Assembly: GCF_022024175.1 (NCBI RefSeq)
Contig: NZ_CP091794.1
Span: 62,001 to 126,000 of the forward strand
Length of the DNA stretch: 64,000 bases
DNA from: Prevotella communis
Lineage (GTDB): Bacteria > Bacteroidota > Bacteroidia > Bacteroidales > Bacteroidaceae
Reading direction: 5' to 3'
Each line of letters opens with the position of its first letter. The first letter of the stretch is position 1. This document shows, piece after piece, positions 1-7,469 of the stretch. Both the position numbers and the translations under genes were made by a program. The notes below the pieces were generated by a model. That model was not told where the DNA came from, did not search any database, and saw nothing but the letters and a program-made list of their open reading frames with translations.

Positions 1-393
1 CACCAGCATGGCCACGATGCTCATCAGCGTCATCTGCTGACCCAGTGTGACCCATGCCATCAGCGCAGCCGCCAGTGGTGCCATCGTCATAAACAGTTGT
101 CCGAAGCGCGAGCCAATGATGATATAGCACTGGAAGAGGCAGAAATCGCCTATCACATAGCCCACCAGACCTGATAGCAGCATCCATCCGCCGGCCTCCC
201 ATGAGGCCCCGGCGGGCAACGGACTGCCCGTTACCACCATAAACAACACTCCTGAGAACAGCAGCGCCAGCGCCATTCTCAGCACGTTCAACGTAAGGTT
301 TCCCAGTCTCTTTGAGCCAAATTCGCTCAGCAGCGCCGTAGCCGTCCACGAGAACGCTACGCCAATAGATATCAATTCGCCAATGTAAGTCAT
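1..393 (-). CDS. EamA/DMT-family transporter, 3' part missing
   Basis: The N-terminal 131 codons of an inner-membrane protein; the gene runs off the left edge. The translation starts MTYIGELISIGVAFSWTATA and contains four hydrophobic segments separated by short polar loops (for example around 'RLGNLTLNVLRMALALLFSG' and 'GGWMLLSGLVGYVIGDF'). This is the pattern of the 10-TM drug/metabolite transporter superfamily, where two EamA repeats form the permease; the substrate cannot be told. The start is the ATG ending at 393. It is preceded by a well-spaced Bacteroidetes promoter, which supports this start. Transcribed divergently from the HU-like gene. Confidence 0.8.
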   Translation of the reverse strand, partial: MTYIGELISIGVAFSWTATALLSEFGSKRLGNLTLNVLRMALALLFSGVLFMVVTGSPLPAGASWEAGGWMLLSGLVGYVIGDFCLFQCYIIIGSRFGQLFMTMAPLAAALMAWVTLGQQMTLMSIVAMLV

Positions 394-406
394 AGTTTTC
401 GTGCCG

Positions 407-438
407 CAAAGGTACAAAATAATGTGGAAACAGCCAAA
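407..438 (-). promoter_or_regulatory. Promoter of the EamA gene
   Basis: On the minus strand TACCTTTG (407-414) matches the Bacteroidetes -7 box TAnnTTTG, and TTTG (435-438) lies 20 nt upstream as the -33 box. It sits just before the ATG at 393 and is back-to-back with the promoter of the HU-like gene. Confidence 0.65.
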
Positions 439-441
439 TAG

Positions 442-464
442 TTGGGAAAAAGTTGTTATCTTTG
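442..464 (+). promoter_or_regulatory. Promoter of the HU-like gene
   Basis: TATCTTTG at 457-464 is a perfect TAnnTTTG -7 box; a TTG at 442-444 is a plausible -33 element. The start of transcription would be near 468, so the whole 21-bp repeat array that follows would lie in the transcribed leader. Confidence 0.6.
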
Positions 465-478
465 CAACTAATTTCTAT

Positions 479-562
479 CCCAAACTTTGGGATGTACATT
501 TCAAAGTCTGGGATGTGTATCCCAAAGTTGGGGATGGAGATTTCAAAGTTTGAAACGTAAAA
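479..562 (+). repeat. Four 21-bp tandem imperfect repeats in the HU leader
   Basis: Four consecutive 21-bp units begin at 479, 500, 521 and 542. Each starts (CCC or TTC)AAA(G/C)T and the first three end in GAT plus 3-7 nt. The first unit contains the perfect palindrome CCCAAA-C-TTTGGG and the last contains TTCAAA-G-TTTGAA. Units alternate between CCC and TTC beginnings. Being 21 bp, the array keeps a reading frame open, so an upstream in-frame ATG at 487 would add a repetitive heptapeptide. It is more likely a protein-binding array or structured leader. Confidence 0.75.
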
Positions 563-573
563 AGATAAGTGAT

Positions 574-1197
574 ATGGCTAATTATGTAATTAAGGAAATG
601 CCTGAGGGTATGGGCAACGGCAAAAAAGGAAGGATATTCCCAAAGATGCAAGTCTATACGGAATATGACTACGATAAGGTAGTGGAACTCATTCACAACT
701 ATTCGCCTGCTTTCAGTGAAGGCACGGTGCGTGGCGTACTTGATACGCTTTCAGAGGTTATGAAGACATATCTTCCCATGGGTCACACCATGAAAATAGA
801 CAATCTTGGTGTCTTCTCGTTGGCTCTCCAATTTTCTGATAATCCAGCGGAAGACGATAAGCAAGACGAGCCCAAGATGAAGTATCGTCGTGTAGAGGCT
901 AAGGGAGTGAACTTTAAAGTTGATAAGAAACTGGTAGATGATATTAACAGAGACAACACCTTTGAGCGTGCGTCCTATAATCCCGCTACCACCTCACCCT
1001 ATACACCAGAAGAGCGTCTGCAGCGTGCGTTCCGTCATATCGATAAGCACGGATTCATCACCCTGCAGGACTATGCTAATCTCAACGGTCTCAGCAGCAG
1101 TTCTGCCTCGCGAGAATTGGCTAAGTTTGTCGCCGACCCTGCATCCGGAATAACTGAAAAAGGTGCCGGATCGCATAAAGTGTGGGTGAAGGGATAA
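574..1197 (+). CDS. HU-like nucleoid/DNA-binding protein with C-terminal helical domain
   Basis: A 207-aa protein. Residues ~15-115 resemble the HU/IHF fold as found in Bacteroidetes 'HU-like' proteins: a helical dimerisation part (VVELIHNYSPAFSEGTVRGVL), then a strand 'MKIDNLGVFSLAL' that parallels the G-x-G/F-type strands of HU. Residues ~145-190 (LQRAFRHIDKHGFITLQDYA) look like a winged-helix-type segment that HU itself lacks. The start at 574 (MANYVIKEMPEG) is preferred over the in-frame ATG at 487, because 487 lies inside the 21-bp repeat array and would add a low-complexity repeat peptide. Role inferred: DNA binding, perhaps autoregulation through the array. Confidence 0.7.
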   Translation: MANYVIKEMPEGMGNGKKGRIFPKMQVYTEYDYDKVVELIHNYSPAFSEGTVRGVLDTLSEVMKTYLPMGHTMKIDNLGVFSLALQFSDNPAEDDKQDEPKMKYRRVEAKGVNFKVDKKLVDDINRDNTFERASYNPATTSPYTPEERLQRAFRHIDKHGFITLQDYANLNGLSSSSASRELAKFVADPASGITEKGAGSHKVWVKG

Positions 1198-1200
1198 AAT

Positions 1201-1228
1201 AAGAGGATGTGTTGCACATCCTCTTTTG
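1201..1228 (+). terminator. Terminator of the HU-like gene
   Basis: AAGAGGATGTG, loop TTG, CACATCCTCTT, followed by TTTTG. A perfect 11-bp stem directly after the stop codon. It also reaches the 3' end of the convergent gene, so it may serve both. Confidence 0.85.
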
Positions 1229-1231
1229 TAT

Positions 1232-1957
1232 TTATTCCTTTTGTCTCAAATCGCCTATGATATTTTTAGCCATTTTTAGGTTTGATTGTATAGGTTTATC
1301 TGAAAGAAAACGCCATGCTTCCTCAGAACGTGTTGCAAATTTTGACGTCTGGTCTAACATCTCATCTACAAACTTTCTGTATTCCAAGAGTTTTTCGTGA
1401 TTTCTTGGTATGGCGGCCTCTTTGAGGAATGTTTTCATAAACCCGTTATATAGTTCCTCTCCTTTTGTTCCTGCTGTGAAGAAATAGATTGAAACAAGCC
1501 CAGTAACGGGGCCACCAGTCTCTGCTTCTGCCGTCGTTTGAAGAGAATCGAGAATAATCCTGCTATATCGAGTTCCTAACTCCAGAATATCCCATTGTAT
1601 CTGCGCTACCTCAAGGTCAAATGAATCACGTACTACTATGAATGACTGAAATTTGCTAAATGCAGCACAAAAATAAGCCTGCTCTTTTATTCCTTTCCGC
1701 CATCCAGATTTTTTCTTGGGAACGTCTAATACCTTCCAAAATCCCAAGTAGGGTAAGGAGTGACGATGTTCTTTCTCTATCGCAGCTAAATCATGCGCAT
1801 TTGGGTGGGTGTTCTGAAACATATCGAAAGTCAGTTTCACACCAGGCTGCCATATAATATGTTTTTCATTTTCAGTCTGGTGAATAGGTTCTTCCTGAGC
1901 CGTTAAAGTCAGACAACAGAACAATAAAACTATTAATGATAAAGGTTTAAGCATCAT
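1232..1957 (-). CDS. Secreted protein of unknown function (possibly DUF922-like)
   Basis: 241 aa with a clear signal peptide (MMLKPLSLIVLLFCCLTLTA, then QEEP). The mature start 'HIIWQPGVKLTFDMFQ' resembles the W-x-LTWxDF pattern at the N-terminus of DUF922-type secreted Bacteroidetes proteins, but the remainder was not recognised with confidence. The C-terminal half is helical and charged (EKLLEYRKFVDEMLDQ). It is convergent with the HU-like gene. A minus-strand -7 box TATATTTG lies at 1987-1994. Family assignment is tentative. Confidence 0.65.
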   Translation of the reverse strand: MMLKPLSLIVLLFCCLTLTAQEEPIHQTENEKHIIWQPGVKLTFDMFQNTHPNAHDLAAIEKEHRHSLPYLGFWKVLDVPKKKSGWRKGIKEQAYFCAAFSKFQSFIVVRDSFDLEVAQIQWDILELGTRYSRIILDSLQTTAEAETGGPVTGLVSIYFFTAGTKGEELYNGFMKTFLKEAAIPRNHEKLLEYRKFVDEMLDQTSKFATRSEEAWRFLSDKPIQSNLKMAKNIIGDLRQKE

Positions 1958-2022
1958 TTATTAGCTGATTAATTTGTTTCTGTCGGCAAATATACGAAAT
2001 CTTTCCGAATTATGAAACGATG

Positions 2023-2044
2023 TTGGGAAAAAGTTGTACTTTTG
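2023..2044 (+). promoter_or_regulatory. Promoter of the RAYT gene
   Basis: TACTTTTG at 2037-2044 fits the -7 box; TTG at 2023-2025 is a candidate -33 element. The predicted transcript start falls only about 7 nt before the ATG at 2056, giving a very short leader. Confidence 0.5.
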
Positions 2045-2055
2045 CATCTCAGATT

Positions 2056-3078
2056 ATGGACAGGACAACATTTGATAGCCGGAAACCTTTTGCGGGAAAG
2101 AAGAAAGCCTCGATGCAACGACGCAGTGTGTATAATGATTATACGGCACGGCGTATGTATATGATAACGATGGTGACGGAGGGAAGAAAGCCCCTCTTTG
2201 GAAAAGTGGTAGGGAGAAGTGATGCTGAGGAGAAATCGGCAGAAGTGCCACATATTGAGTTGTCACCCTTAGGAGAGCGCGTTAAGGAGATATGGGAATC
2301 TATCAGCAGCTATCATCGGGAGGTGAAGGTGGTGGCGCTGCAGATGATGCCTGACCATCTGCATGGCATTCTCTTTGTTACGGAAAAGATGGAGCAGCCA
2401 TTGGGCAAAGTGCTGTTGGGATTTAAGCAGGCCTGCAACAGGGCGTTTAGGGAGGTGATGCCAGTGGAGTTCGTCGCTGTGGCACAGCGACATGCACAAC
2501 AGACAAGAGACCGCGGGCTGCTATTTGCCAAAGGCTATAACGACCAGATACTGCTGAGGGACGGACAGCTGGCGCGCTGGCTTCACTACTTAAAGGATAA
2601 CCCTCGACGCCTGTTGATGAAACGTGAGAATCCAGAGCTCTTTCGTGTGCAGAGGGGACTCGAATATGCTGGTCTTTCTTTCTCGGCTATCGGCAATCGC
2701 TTTTTGTTGGAGCACCCAGTGAAGTTGCAGGTACAATGCTCAAGGCGTATTAGCGAAGAGGAGTTAAGAGCAAAGCTTGAGGCCTGTCTCAGTGAAGCCA
2801 GAAAGGGTGCTGTGCTTGTGTCGCCTGCTATCTCTAAGGGTGAGAAAGCGATTATGCGTGCTGCCTTTGATGAGGGGTTACCACTCATTTTTCTTGAGGA
2901 GAATGGCTTTACGGATTTGGCAAAGCCTGGGGGAAAGCTAATGGATGCCTGTGCTAAAGGTCAGTTGCTGATTCTGGCTCCCTGGGAGCATCATAACGAA
3001 AAACAGACTATTAAGAGGGGACAATGCTTGGAACTGAATGATATGGCACGAATACTTAGCGAGGGGGATAGACCTTGA
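2056..3078 (+). CDS. REP-associated tyrosine transposase (RAYT) with extra C-terminal domain
   Basis: 340 aa from the ATG at 2056. Residues ~20-190 match the Y1/IS200-like HUH nuclease fold of RAYT proteins: 'RRSVYNDYTARRMYMITMVT' opening strand, the HUH motif in 'MPDHLHGIL' (His101, His103), and a candidate catalytic tyrosine in 'WLHYLKDNPRR' (Tyr178). Residues ~225-340 are not part of the core and look like a Rossmann-type fold distantly reminiscent of DprA/LOG proteins ('GAVLVSPAISKGEKAIMRAA'). RAYTs act on REP hairpins and usually are single-copy, non-self-mobilising. An alternative start at 2113 (MQRRSVYND) is possible. Confidence 0.75.
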   Translation: MDRTTFDSRKPFAGKKKASMQRRSVYNDYTARRMYMITMVTEGRKPLFGKVVGRSDAEEKSAEVPHIELSPLGERVKEIWESISSYHREVKVVALQMMPDHLHGILFVTEKMEQPLGKVLLGFKQACNRAFREVMPVEFVAVAQRHAQQTRDRGLLFAKGYNDQILLRDGQLARWLHYLKDNPRRLLMKRENPELFRVQRGLEYAGLSFSAIGNRFLLEHPVKLQVQCSRRISEEELRAKLEACLSEARKGAVLVSPAISKGEKAIMRAAFDEGLPLIFLEENGFTDLAKPGGKLMDACAKGQLLILAPWEHHNEKQTIKRGQCLELNDMARILSEGDRP

Positions 3079-3098
3079 ATCTATCTCCCTCGCTATTT
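3059..3098 (+). terminator. Terminator overlapping the RAYT stop codon
   Basis: GCGAGGGGGATAGA (3059-3072) pairs with TCTATCTCCCTCGC (3080-3093), one G-T pair in 14, with a 7-nt loop containing the stop codon TGA; TATTTT follows. The last codons of the gene therefore form the left arm. Confidence 0.8.
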
Positions 3099-3163
3099 TG
3101 TGACCGCTCGACCTTTGGTCGCTTGCTACCAACGGAACGCAAGAATTGTGACAACTGTGACAG

Positions 3164-3562
3164 TTACTTCCGCTTCCATGTCTGCGTCTCGTACAGGAAA
3201 CCGATGTAGCCGCGCACTTTCAATTTGCCGTCTTCCAGCCAAATAGAGCATTTATAGTCCTTGCCGTTCTTGGGATTGTAGATGCGACCGCCTTCCCACT
3301 TCTCCTTCTTCTTTGAGAGACCAGAGAGGATGTTTACGCCCATCAGTTTACGACTGCGCAATTTCTCGTCAGGGTTGTGGGTATCCTTGGTCTCAGGGCC
3401 CTGTTTCAGCCACACAATCTTACCGTTTACTTTGCCGTTGGCCTCATAGATTTCCACCTGGGCATCGCCTGCCTCAGTCAGCCATTTCCCTTTGATGTCT
3501 TGTGAATAACCAGTCTGGGCGAACACGGCCAATACTAAACTTAATACAAATTTTTTCATCAT
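3164..3562 (-). CDS. DUF2147 family secreted protein
   Basis: 132 aa: signal peptide MMKKFVLSLVLAVFAQTGYS, then the DUF2147 signature from end to end: 'GKWLTEAGDAQVEIYEANGKVNGKIVWLK', 'DTHNPDEKLRSRKLMGVNIL', 'WEGGRIYNPKNGKDYKCSIWL', 'LKVRGYIG...TQTW'. DUF2147 proteins are small periplasmic or secreted beta-rich proteins whose function is unknown. A minus-strand -7 box TACCTTTG lies at 3596-3603, consistent with a monocistronic transcript. Confidence 0.92.
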   Translation of the reverse strand: MMKKFVLSLVLAVFAQTGYSQDIKGKWLTEAGDAQVEIYEANGKVNGKIVWLKQGPETKDTHNPDEKLRSRKLMGVNILSGLSKKKEKWEGGRIYNPKNGKDYKCSIWLEDGKLKVRGYIGFLYETQTWKRK

Positions 3563-3637
3563 TTATTCTGTTTATATTGGTGATAATTTCGACCGCAAAG
3601 GTACACACTTTTTCTGAATAGTGGGGCGATATGGTAT

Positions 3638-3684
3638 AAAAAAAAAAAGCACCGCAAGGATGATTTCCCTGCGGCGCCTCTTAT
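3638..3684 (-). terminator. Terminator of the frd/sdh operon
   Basis: Read on the minus strand, a GC-rich hairpin GCGCCGCAGGGA / TCCTTGCGGTGC is followed by about eleven U residues (A-tract 3638-3648). A strong intrinsic terminator just after the iron-sulfur subunit gene. Confidence 0.9.
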
Positions 3685-3704
3685 ATAAATAATGTACGTG
3701 CGTA

Positions 3705-4463
3705 TTAGTCGGCGAGCTTTGCCTTAATCATCTCGCGGTTCAGGCGAGCGATGTTAGCGATGGTCTCGTTCTTAGGACATACAGCCTCACAAGCACGGGT
3801 GTTGGTACAGTTACCGAAGCCCAGCTCGTCCATCTTGGCAATCATGTTCTTCACGCGGCGGGCAGCCTCAATCTTACCCTGGGGAAGCAGGGCGAGCTGA
3901 GAAACCTTTGACGAAACGAAGAGCATGGCAGAACCGTTCTTACATGCTGCAACGCAAGCGCCGCAACCAATACATGTAGCGCAGTCCATAGCCTCGTCGG
4001 CATCCTCCTTAGGAATCAGGATAGCGTTGGCATCCTGAGCCTGACCGGTGCGGATAGTGGTGTAGCCACCTGCCTGGATAATCTTATCGAAGGCGTAGCG
4101 GTCAACCATGCAGTCCTTAATCACGGGGAAGGCAGCTGAGCGCCAAGGCTCTACAGTGATCACGTCGCCATCGTTGAAGCGACGCATGTAGAGCTGACAG
4201 GTTGTAGCGCCACGCTCTGTGCGACCGTGAGGTGTACCGTTGATGTAGAGTGAGCACATACCGCAGATACCCTCGCGGCAGTCGTGGTCGAATACGAAGG
4301 GCTCCTTGCCTTCGTTGATGAGCTCCTCATTCAGGATGTCGAGCATCTCGAGGAACGAGGTATCATCGGGAATATCGTGCATCTCGTGAGTGTCGAAATG
4401 TCCCTGGTCCTTGGGGCCGTTCTGGCGCCAGAACTTTATCGTAAATGAAATATTTCTTGCCAT
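3705..4463 (-). CDS. sdhB: Succinate dehydrogenase/fumarate reductase iron-sulfur subunit
   Basis: 252 aa. N-terminal 2Fe-2S ferredoxin domain with '[15 protein letters not shown]' (Cys62, 67, 70) and a later Cys89. C-terminal dicluster domain with '[14 protein letters not shown]' (Cys161-174) and '[12 protein letters not shown]' (Cys219-229). It relays electrons between the flavoprotein and the membrane cytochrome b. In Bacteroidetes this complex (quinol:fumarate reductase, B-type) makes succinate, the main fermentation product. Last gene of the C-A-B operon; an unusually structured 88-bp gap separates it from the flavoprotein gene. Could equally be named frdB, as direction cannot be read from sequence. 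Confidence 0.95.
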   Translation of the reverse strand: MARNISFTIKFWRQNGPKDQGHFDTHEMHDIPDDTSFLEMLDILNEELINEGKEPFVFDHDCREGICGMCSLYINGTPHGRTERGATTCQLYMRRFNDGDVITVEPWRSAAFPVIKDCMVDRYAFDKIIQAGGYTTIRTGQAQDANAILIPKEDADEAMDCATCIGCGACVAACKNGSAMLFVSSKVSQLALLPQGKIEAARRVKNMIAKMDELGFGNCTNTRACEAVCPKNETIANIARLNREMIKAKLAD

Positions 4464-4488
4464 AATTTTAATTCATTAGTTATCTTAC

Positions 4489-4556
4489 GATGACTAATGG
4501 CTTCGCCTCAGCAGAGTTCAAGCGAGCTTGACTCTGCCTTCGGCTTGCACATTAGT
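4489..4556 (-). repeat. Large intercistronic hairpin between sdhA and sdhB
   Basis: The gap between the flavoprotein stop and the iron-sulfur gene folds into nested inverted repeats: ACTAATG/CATTAGT at the outside and GCAGAGT(C)AAGC / GCTTGAACTCTGC at the core (4511-4537). There is no U-tract, so it is more likely an mRNA-stability or REP-like element than a terminator. Confidence 0.6.
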
Positions 4557-6531
4557 TCTTATAGTTACGTGTCTGTACCTTGATTGCCTCGTACTCCAGT
4601 GGCTCCTTGATGAGCTCAGGCTCGTTGCCCTTGCCTTTATACTCCCAGCAGCCTACGTAGAAGTAGTTCTCGTCGTCGCGCTTAGCCTCGCCTTCCTCGG
4701 TCTGGTACTCCTCACGGAAGTGACCACCGCAAGACTCGTTACGAGAGAGAGCGTCGAATGCTACGAGCTGACCCATTGTGAAGAAGTCGCGCAGGTGGAT
4801 AGCCTTGTCGAGCTCCACGTTGAGACCTTCCTTAGTGCCAGGAACGAAGAGGTTGGTGTCGAACTCCTTCTCGAGCTCGTGCATCTTCTTCAGACCTTCC
4901 TTCAGGCCCTCAGCGGTGCGACCCATACCTACATATTCCCACATGATGTGACCCAGTTCCTTGTGAATAGAGTCAACAGAACGCTTACCCTTGATGTTGA
5001 GCAGACGGTCGATCTCGGCGTTAACGCCCTTCTCGGCAGCCTCGAACTCAGGCAGATCGGTAGAAACCTTTGGCCATACAGCCTGATCTGCGAGATAGTT
5101 CTGGATGGTGTAAGGCAATACGAAGTAACCATCGGCCAGACCCTGCATCAGAGCAGAAGCACCCAGACGGTTGGCACCGTGGTCAGAGAAGTTACACTCA
5201 CCGATAGCGAAGAGACCAGGGATTGTGGTCTGCAGTTCGTAGTCAACCCAGATACCACCCATTGTGTAGTGGATAGCGGGATAAATCATCATGGGCTTAT
5301 AGTATTTCACGCCATTGATTTCCTTACCGAAGTCACCAGGATAAACGTCGGTAATCTCTTCGTACATATCGAACAGGTTGCCATAGCGCTGCTTCATGGC
5401 GTCAAGACCAAGACGGTTGATAGACTCAGAGAAGTCGAGGAACACAGCCAGACCAGTGTTGTTCACACCGAAGCCCTTGTCGCAACGCTCCTTAGCGGCA
5501 CGTGAAGCCACGTCACGGGGAACAAGGTTACCGAAGGCGGGATAACGGCGCTCCAAATAGTAGTCGCGATCCTCCTCGGGAATATCCCAAGCCTGAATCT
5601 CACCTTTCTGAAGTTTCTTGGCATCCTCGATATTCTTTGGAACCCAGATACGACCATCGTTACGCAGTGACTCAGACATCAGCGTCAGCTTAGACTGCTT
5701 GTCGCCGTGAACGGGGATACAGGTGGGGTGAATCTGAACGTAAGAGGGGTTAGCAAAGTAAGCACCCTTACGATAGCACTGAACAGCAGCGGTACAGTTA
5801 CAACCCATAGCGTTGGTAGAGAGGAAGTAAGTGTTACCGTAACCACCAGTAGCGATAACTACGGCGTTAGCTGAGAAACGCTCCAGCTCGCCAGTAACCA
5901 GGTTCTTGGCGATGATACCACGAGCGCGGCCATCAACGATGACTACATCCTCCATCTCGTAACGGGTGTAGAGCTTCACCTTGCCAGCGTTAACCTGGCA
6001 GCTCAGTGAGCTGTAGGCACCCAGCAGCAACTGCTGACCGGTCTGACCCTTAGCGTAGAACGTGCGGCTTACCTGGGCACCACCGAATGAACGGTTGGCC
6101 AGCATACCACCATATTCACGAGCGAAAGGAACACCCTGAGCCACACACTGGTCGATAATATTGTTTGATACCTCAGCCAGACGATAAACGTTGGCCTCGC
6201 GAGCACGATAGTCACCACCCTTTACAGTATCGTAGAACAGACGGTAAACAGAGTCGCCATCGTTCTGATAGCACTTGGCAGCGTTGATACCACCCTGAGC
6301 AGCGATAGAGTGAGCACGACGGGGAGAGTCCTGAATGCACAGGTTGATCACGTTGAAGCCCATCTCACCGAGTGAAGCTGCTGCAGAAGCACCAGCCAGA
6401 CCGGTACCTACTACGATAATGTCGAGCTTCAGCTTGTTCTTGGGGTTAACCAGTCGCTGATGAGCCTTATATTCCTTCCATTTCTCAGGCACTGGTCCTG
6501 CAGGAATCTTTGAATCTAATACTTTTGCCAT
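4552..6531 (-). CDS. sdhA: Succinate dehydrogenase/fumarate reductase flavoprotein subunit
   Basis: 659 aa from the ATG at 6531 ([12 protein letters not shown]). FAD-binding '[19 protein letters not shown]', the flavin-attachment region '[15 protein letters not shown]', the dicarboxylate site region '[26 protein letters not shown]' and '[17 protein letters not shown]' are all present. Catalyses fumarate/succinate interconversion on the cytoplasmic face of the inner membrane. The length suits B-type (Bacteroidetes/epsilonproteobacterial) enzymes. An in-frame ATG 33 nt further upstream would start within 2 nt of the cytochrome gene, and the 6531 start gives the usual N-terminus. Confidence 0.96.
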   Translation of the reverse strand: MAKVLDSKIPAGPVPEKWKEYKAHQRLVNPKNKLKLDIIVVGTGLAGASAAASLGEMGFNVINLCIQDSPRRAHSIAAQGGINAAKCYQNDGDSVYRLFYDTVKGGDYRAREANVYRLAEVSNNIIDQCVAQGVPFAREYGGMLANRSFGGAQVSRTFYAKGQTGQQLLLGAYSSLSCQVNAGKVKLYTRYEMEDVVIVDGRARGIIAKNLVTGELERFSANAVVIATGGYGNTYFLSTNAMGCNCTAAVQCYRKGAYFANPSYVQIHPTCIPVHGDKQSKLTLMSESLRNDGRIWVPKNIEDAKKLQKGEIQAWDIPEEDRDYYLERRYPAFGNLVPRDVASRAAKERCDKGFGVNNTGLAVFLDFSESINRLGLDAMKQRYGNLFDMYEEITDVYPGDFGKEINGVKYYKPMMIYPAIHYTMGGIWVDYELQTTIPGLFAIGECNFSDHGANRLGASALMQGLADGYFVLPYTIQNYLADQAVWPKVSTDLPEFEAAEKGVNAEIDRLLNIKGKRSVDSIHKELGHIMWEYVGMGRTAEGLKEGLKKMHELEKEFDTNLFVPGTKEGLNVELDKAIHLRDFFTMGQLVAFDALSRNESCGGHFREEYQTEEGEAKRDDENYFYVGCWEYKGKGNEPELIKEPLEYEAIKVQTRNYKN

Positions 6532-6565
6532 AATAATATTCAGTTTTCTATATCCATTAAACAAT

Positions 6566-7297
6566 TTACTGACAGCAGGCAGCTACAGCATCACAGCAAG
6601 CAGCATCGGGACAACAGTTGAGTGAAGGAGCACAACCGAAGGCAAAGCCCAGCACTACAACAGTGAAGCCCAGCATAAGGAGGGTCACATAGATGAGACC
6701 GAAGCACTGCATGCGCTTCTGCCAAATTTTACCGCTCAAGCCTAAAGTCTGCATAGCTGACCAGAAACCGTGTGCCAGGTGGAACCAGATGGCGGCGAAC
6801 CAAACGAGGTAGAGCACTACCAAAGGCCAGTGTGAGAAAGTGTCAATAATGAATGCGAAACCGTCTGCGGGGCTGTGACCATTGGTGAAGCCTGCAATCT
6901 CGGCAAACATCATGTTGTACCAGAAATTCTGCAGGTGAACCAGCAGGCCAATCAGGATAATCAGACCCAGCACGAGCATGTTCTTAGAGGCCCACTCAAC
7001 CTTACCGGGATTGACGGTAGTTGAAACCTCATAACGGCTGTTACCGCGAGCCTTACGGTTTTGAGCCGTGAGGATAAACGCGAAAACAATGTGAATGACA
7101 GCAAGGGCAGCCAAACCCATAGTAGCTACGAGAGCATACCAGTTGGCACCCAGCAATTCGCAAATGGTGTTGTAAGCCTCACCAGAGAAAAGCGCTACGA
7201 TGTTCATTGCACAGTGGAATGTCAAGAACAGAATGAGCGCAATGCCAGTAACAGACATTACCACCTTTCTACCAATTGATGAATTAAATAACCACAT
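6566..7297 (-). CDS. sdhC: Succinate dehydrogenase/fumarate reductase cytochrome b subunit with Cys-rich tail
   Basis: 243 aa, five predicted TM segments, first gene of the C-A-B operon. '[26 protein letters not shown]' and the histidines in 'VIHIVF', 'LLVHLQNFW', '[10 protein letters not shown]' correspond to the di-haem ligands of B-type cytochrome b. It anchors the complex and exchanges electrons with menaquinone. Odd: the last 22 residues contain seven cysteines, mostly as CC pairs (CxxxxxCCxxxxCCxxxxxCC); typical family members end soon after the fifth helix. Confidence 0.93.
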   Translation of the reverse strand: MWLFNSSIGRKVVMSVTGIALILFLTFHCAMNIVALFSGEAYNTICELLGANWYALVATMGLAALAVIHIVFAFILTAQNRKARGNSRYEVSTTVNPGKVEWASKNMLVLGLIILIGLLVHLQNFWYNMMFAEIAGFTNGHSPADGFAFIIDTFSHWPLVVLYLVWFAAIWFHLAHGFWSAMQTLGLSGKIWQKRMQCFGLIYVTLLMLGFTVVVLGFAFGCAPSLNCCPDAACCDAVAACCQ

Positions 7298-7350
7298 AAA
7301 TGATTGAAAAATTAATGAATGAATTATTGTATTTAGATTTATTTAGGGCA

Positions 7351-7381
7351 CAAAATTAATCAAAAATCGTGAAATTACAAA
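7351..7381 (-). promoter_or_regulatory. Promoter of the sdhCAB operon
   Basis: On the minus strand TAATTTTG (7351-7358) with TTTG (7378-7381) 19 nt upstream, the canonical Bacteroidetes spacing. Leader of roughly 50 nt before the cytochrome b start. A separate plus-strand TAATTTTG at 7413-7420 probably serves the GH2 gene. Confidence 0.7.
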
Positions 7382-7469
7382 CGATTATATTAAGAAATAT
7401 AAGAAAAATGTGTAATTTTGTAGCCGACAAGGACGATTCTTCGTCAAAAAACATCTGCTAAAAACGTAT

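Noticed and set aside
487..573. N-terminal extension of the HU-like protein through the 21-bp repeats
   Set aside because: Would add a repetitive peptide unlike any HU relative; the ATG at 574 fits the family. Kept only as a remote possibility in the findings.
3101..3160. REP sequence targeted by the RAYT
   Set aside because: A short hairpin CGACCTTTGGTCG lies after the gene, but with five-base arms and no second copy seen in this window it is not convincing.
4528..5505. 325-codon open frame antisense to the flavoprotein gene
   Set aside because: Shadow of sdhA: the sense frame has all FAD and active-site motifs, and the antisense product is low-complexity Leu/Val/Thr without features.
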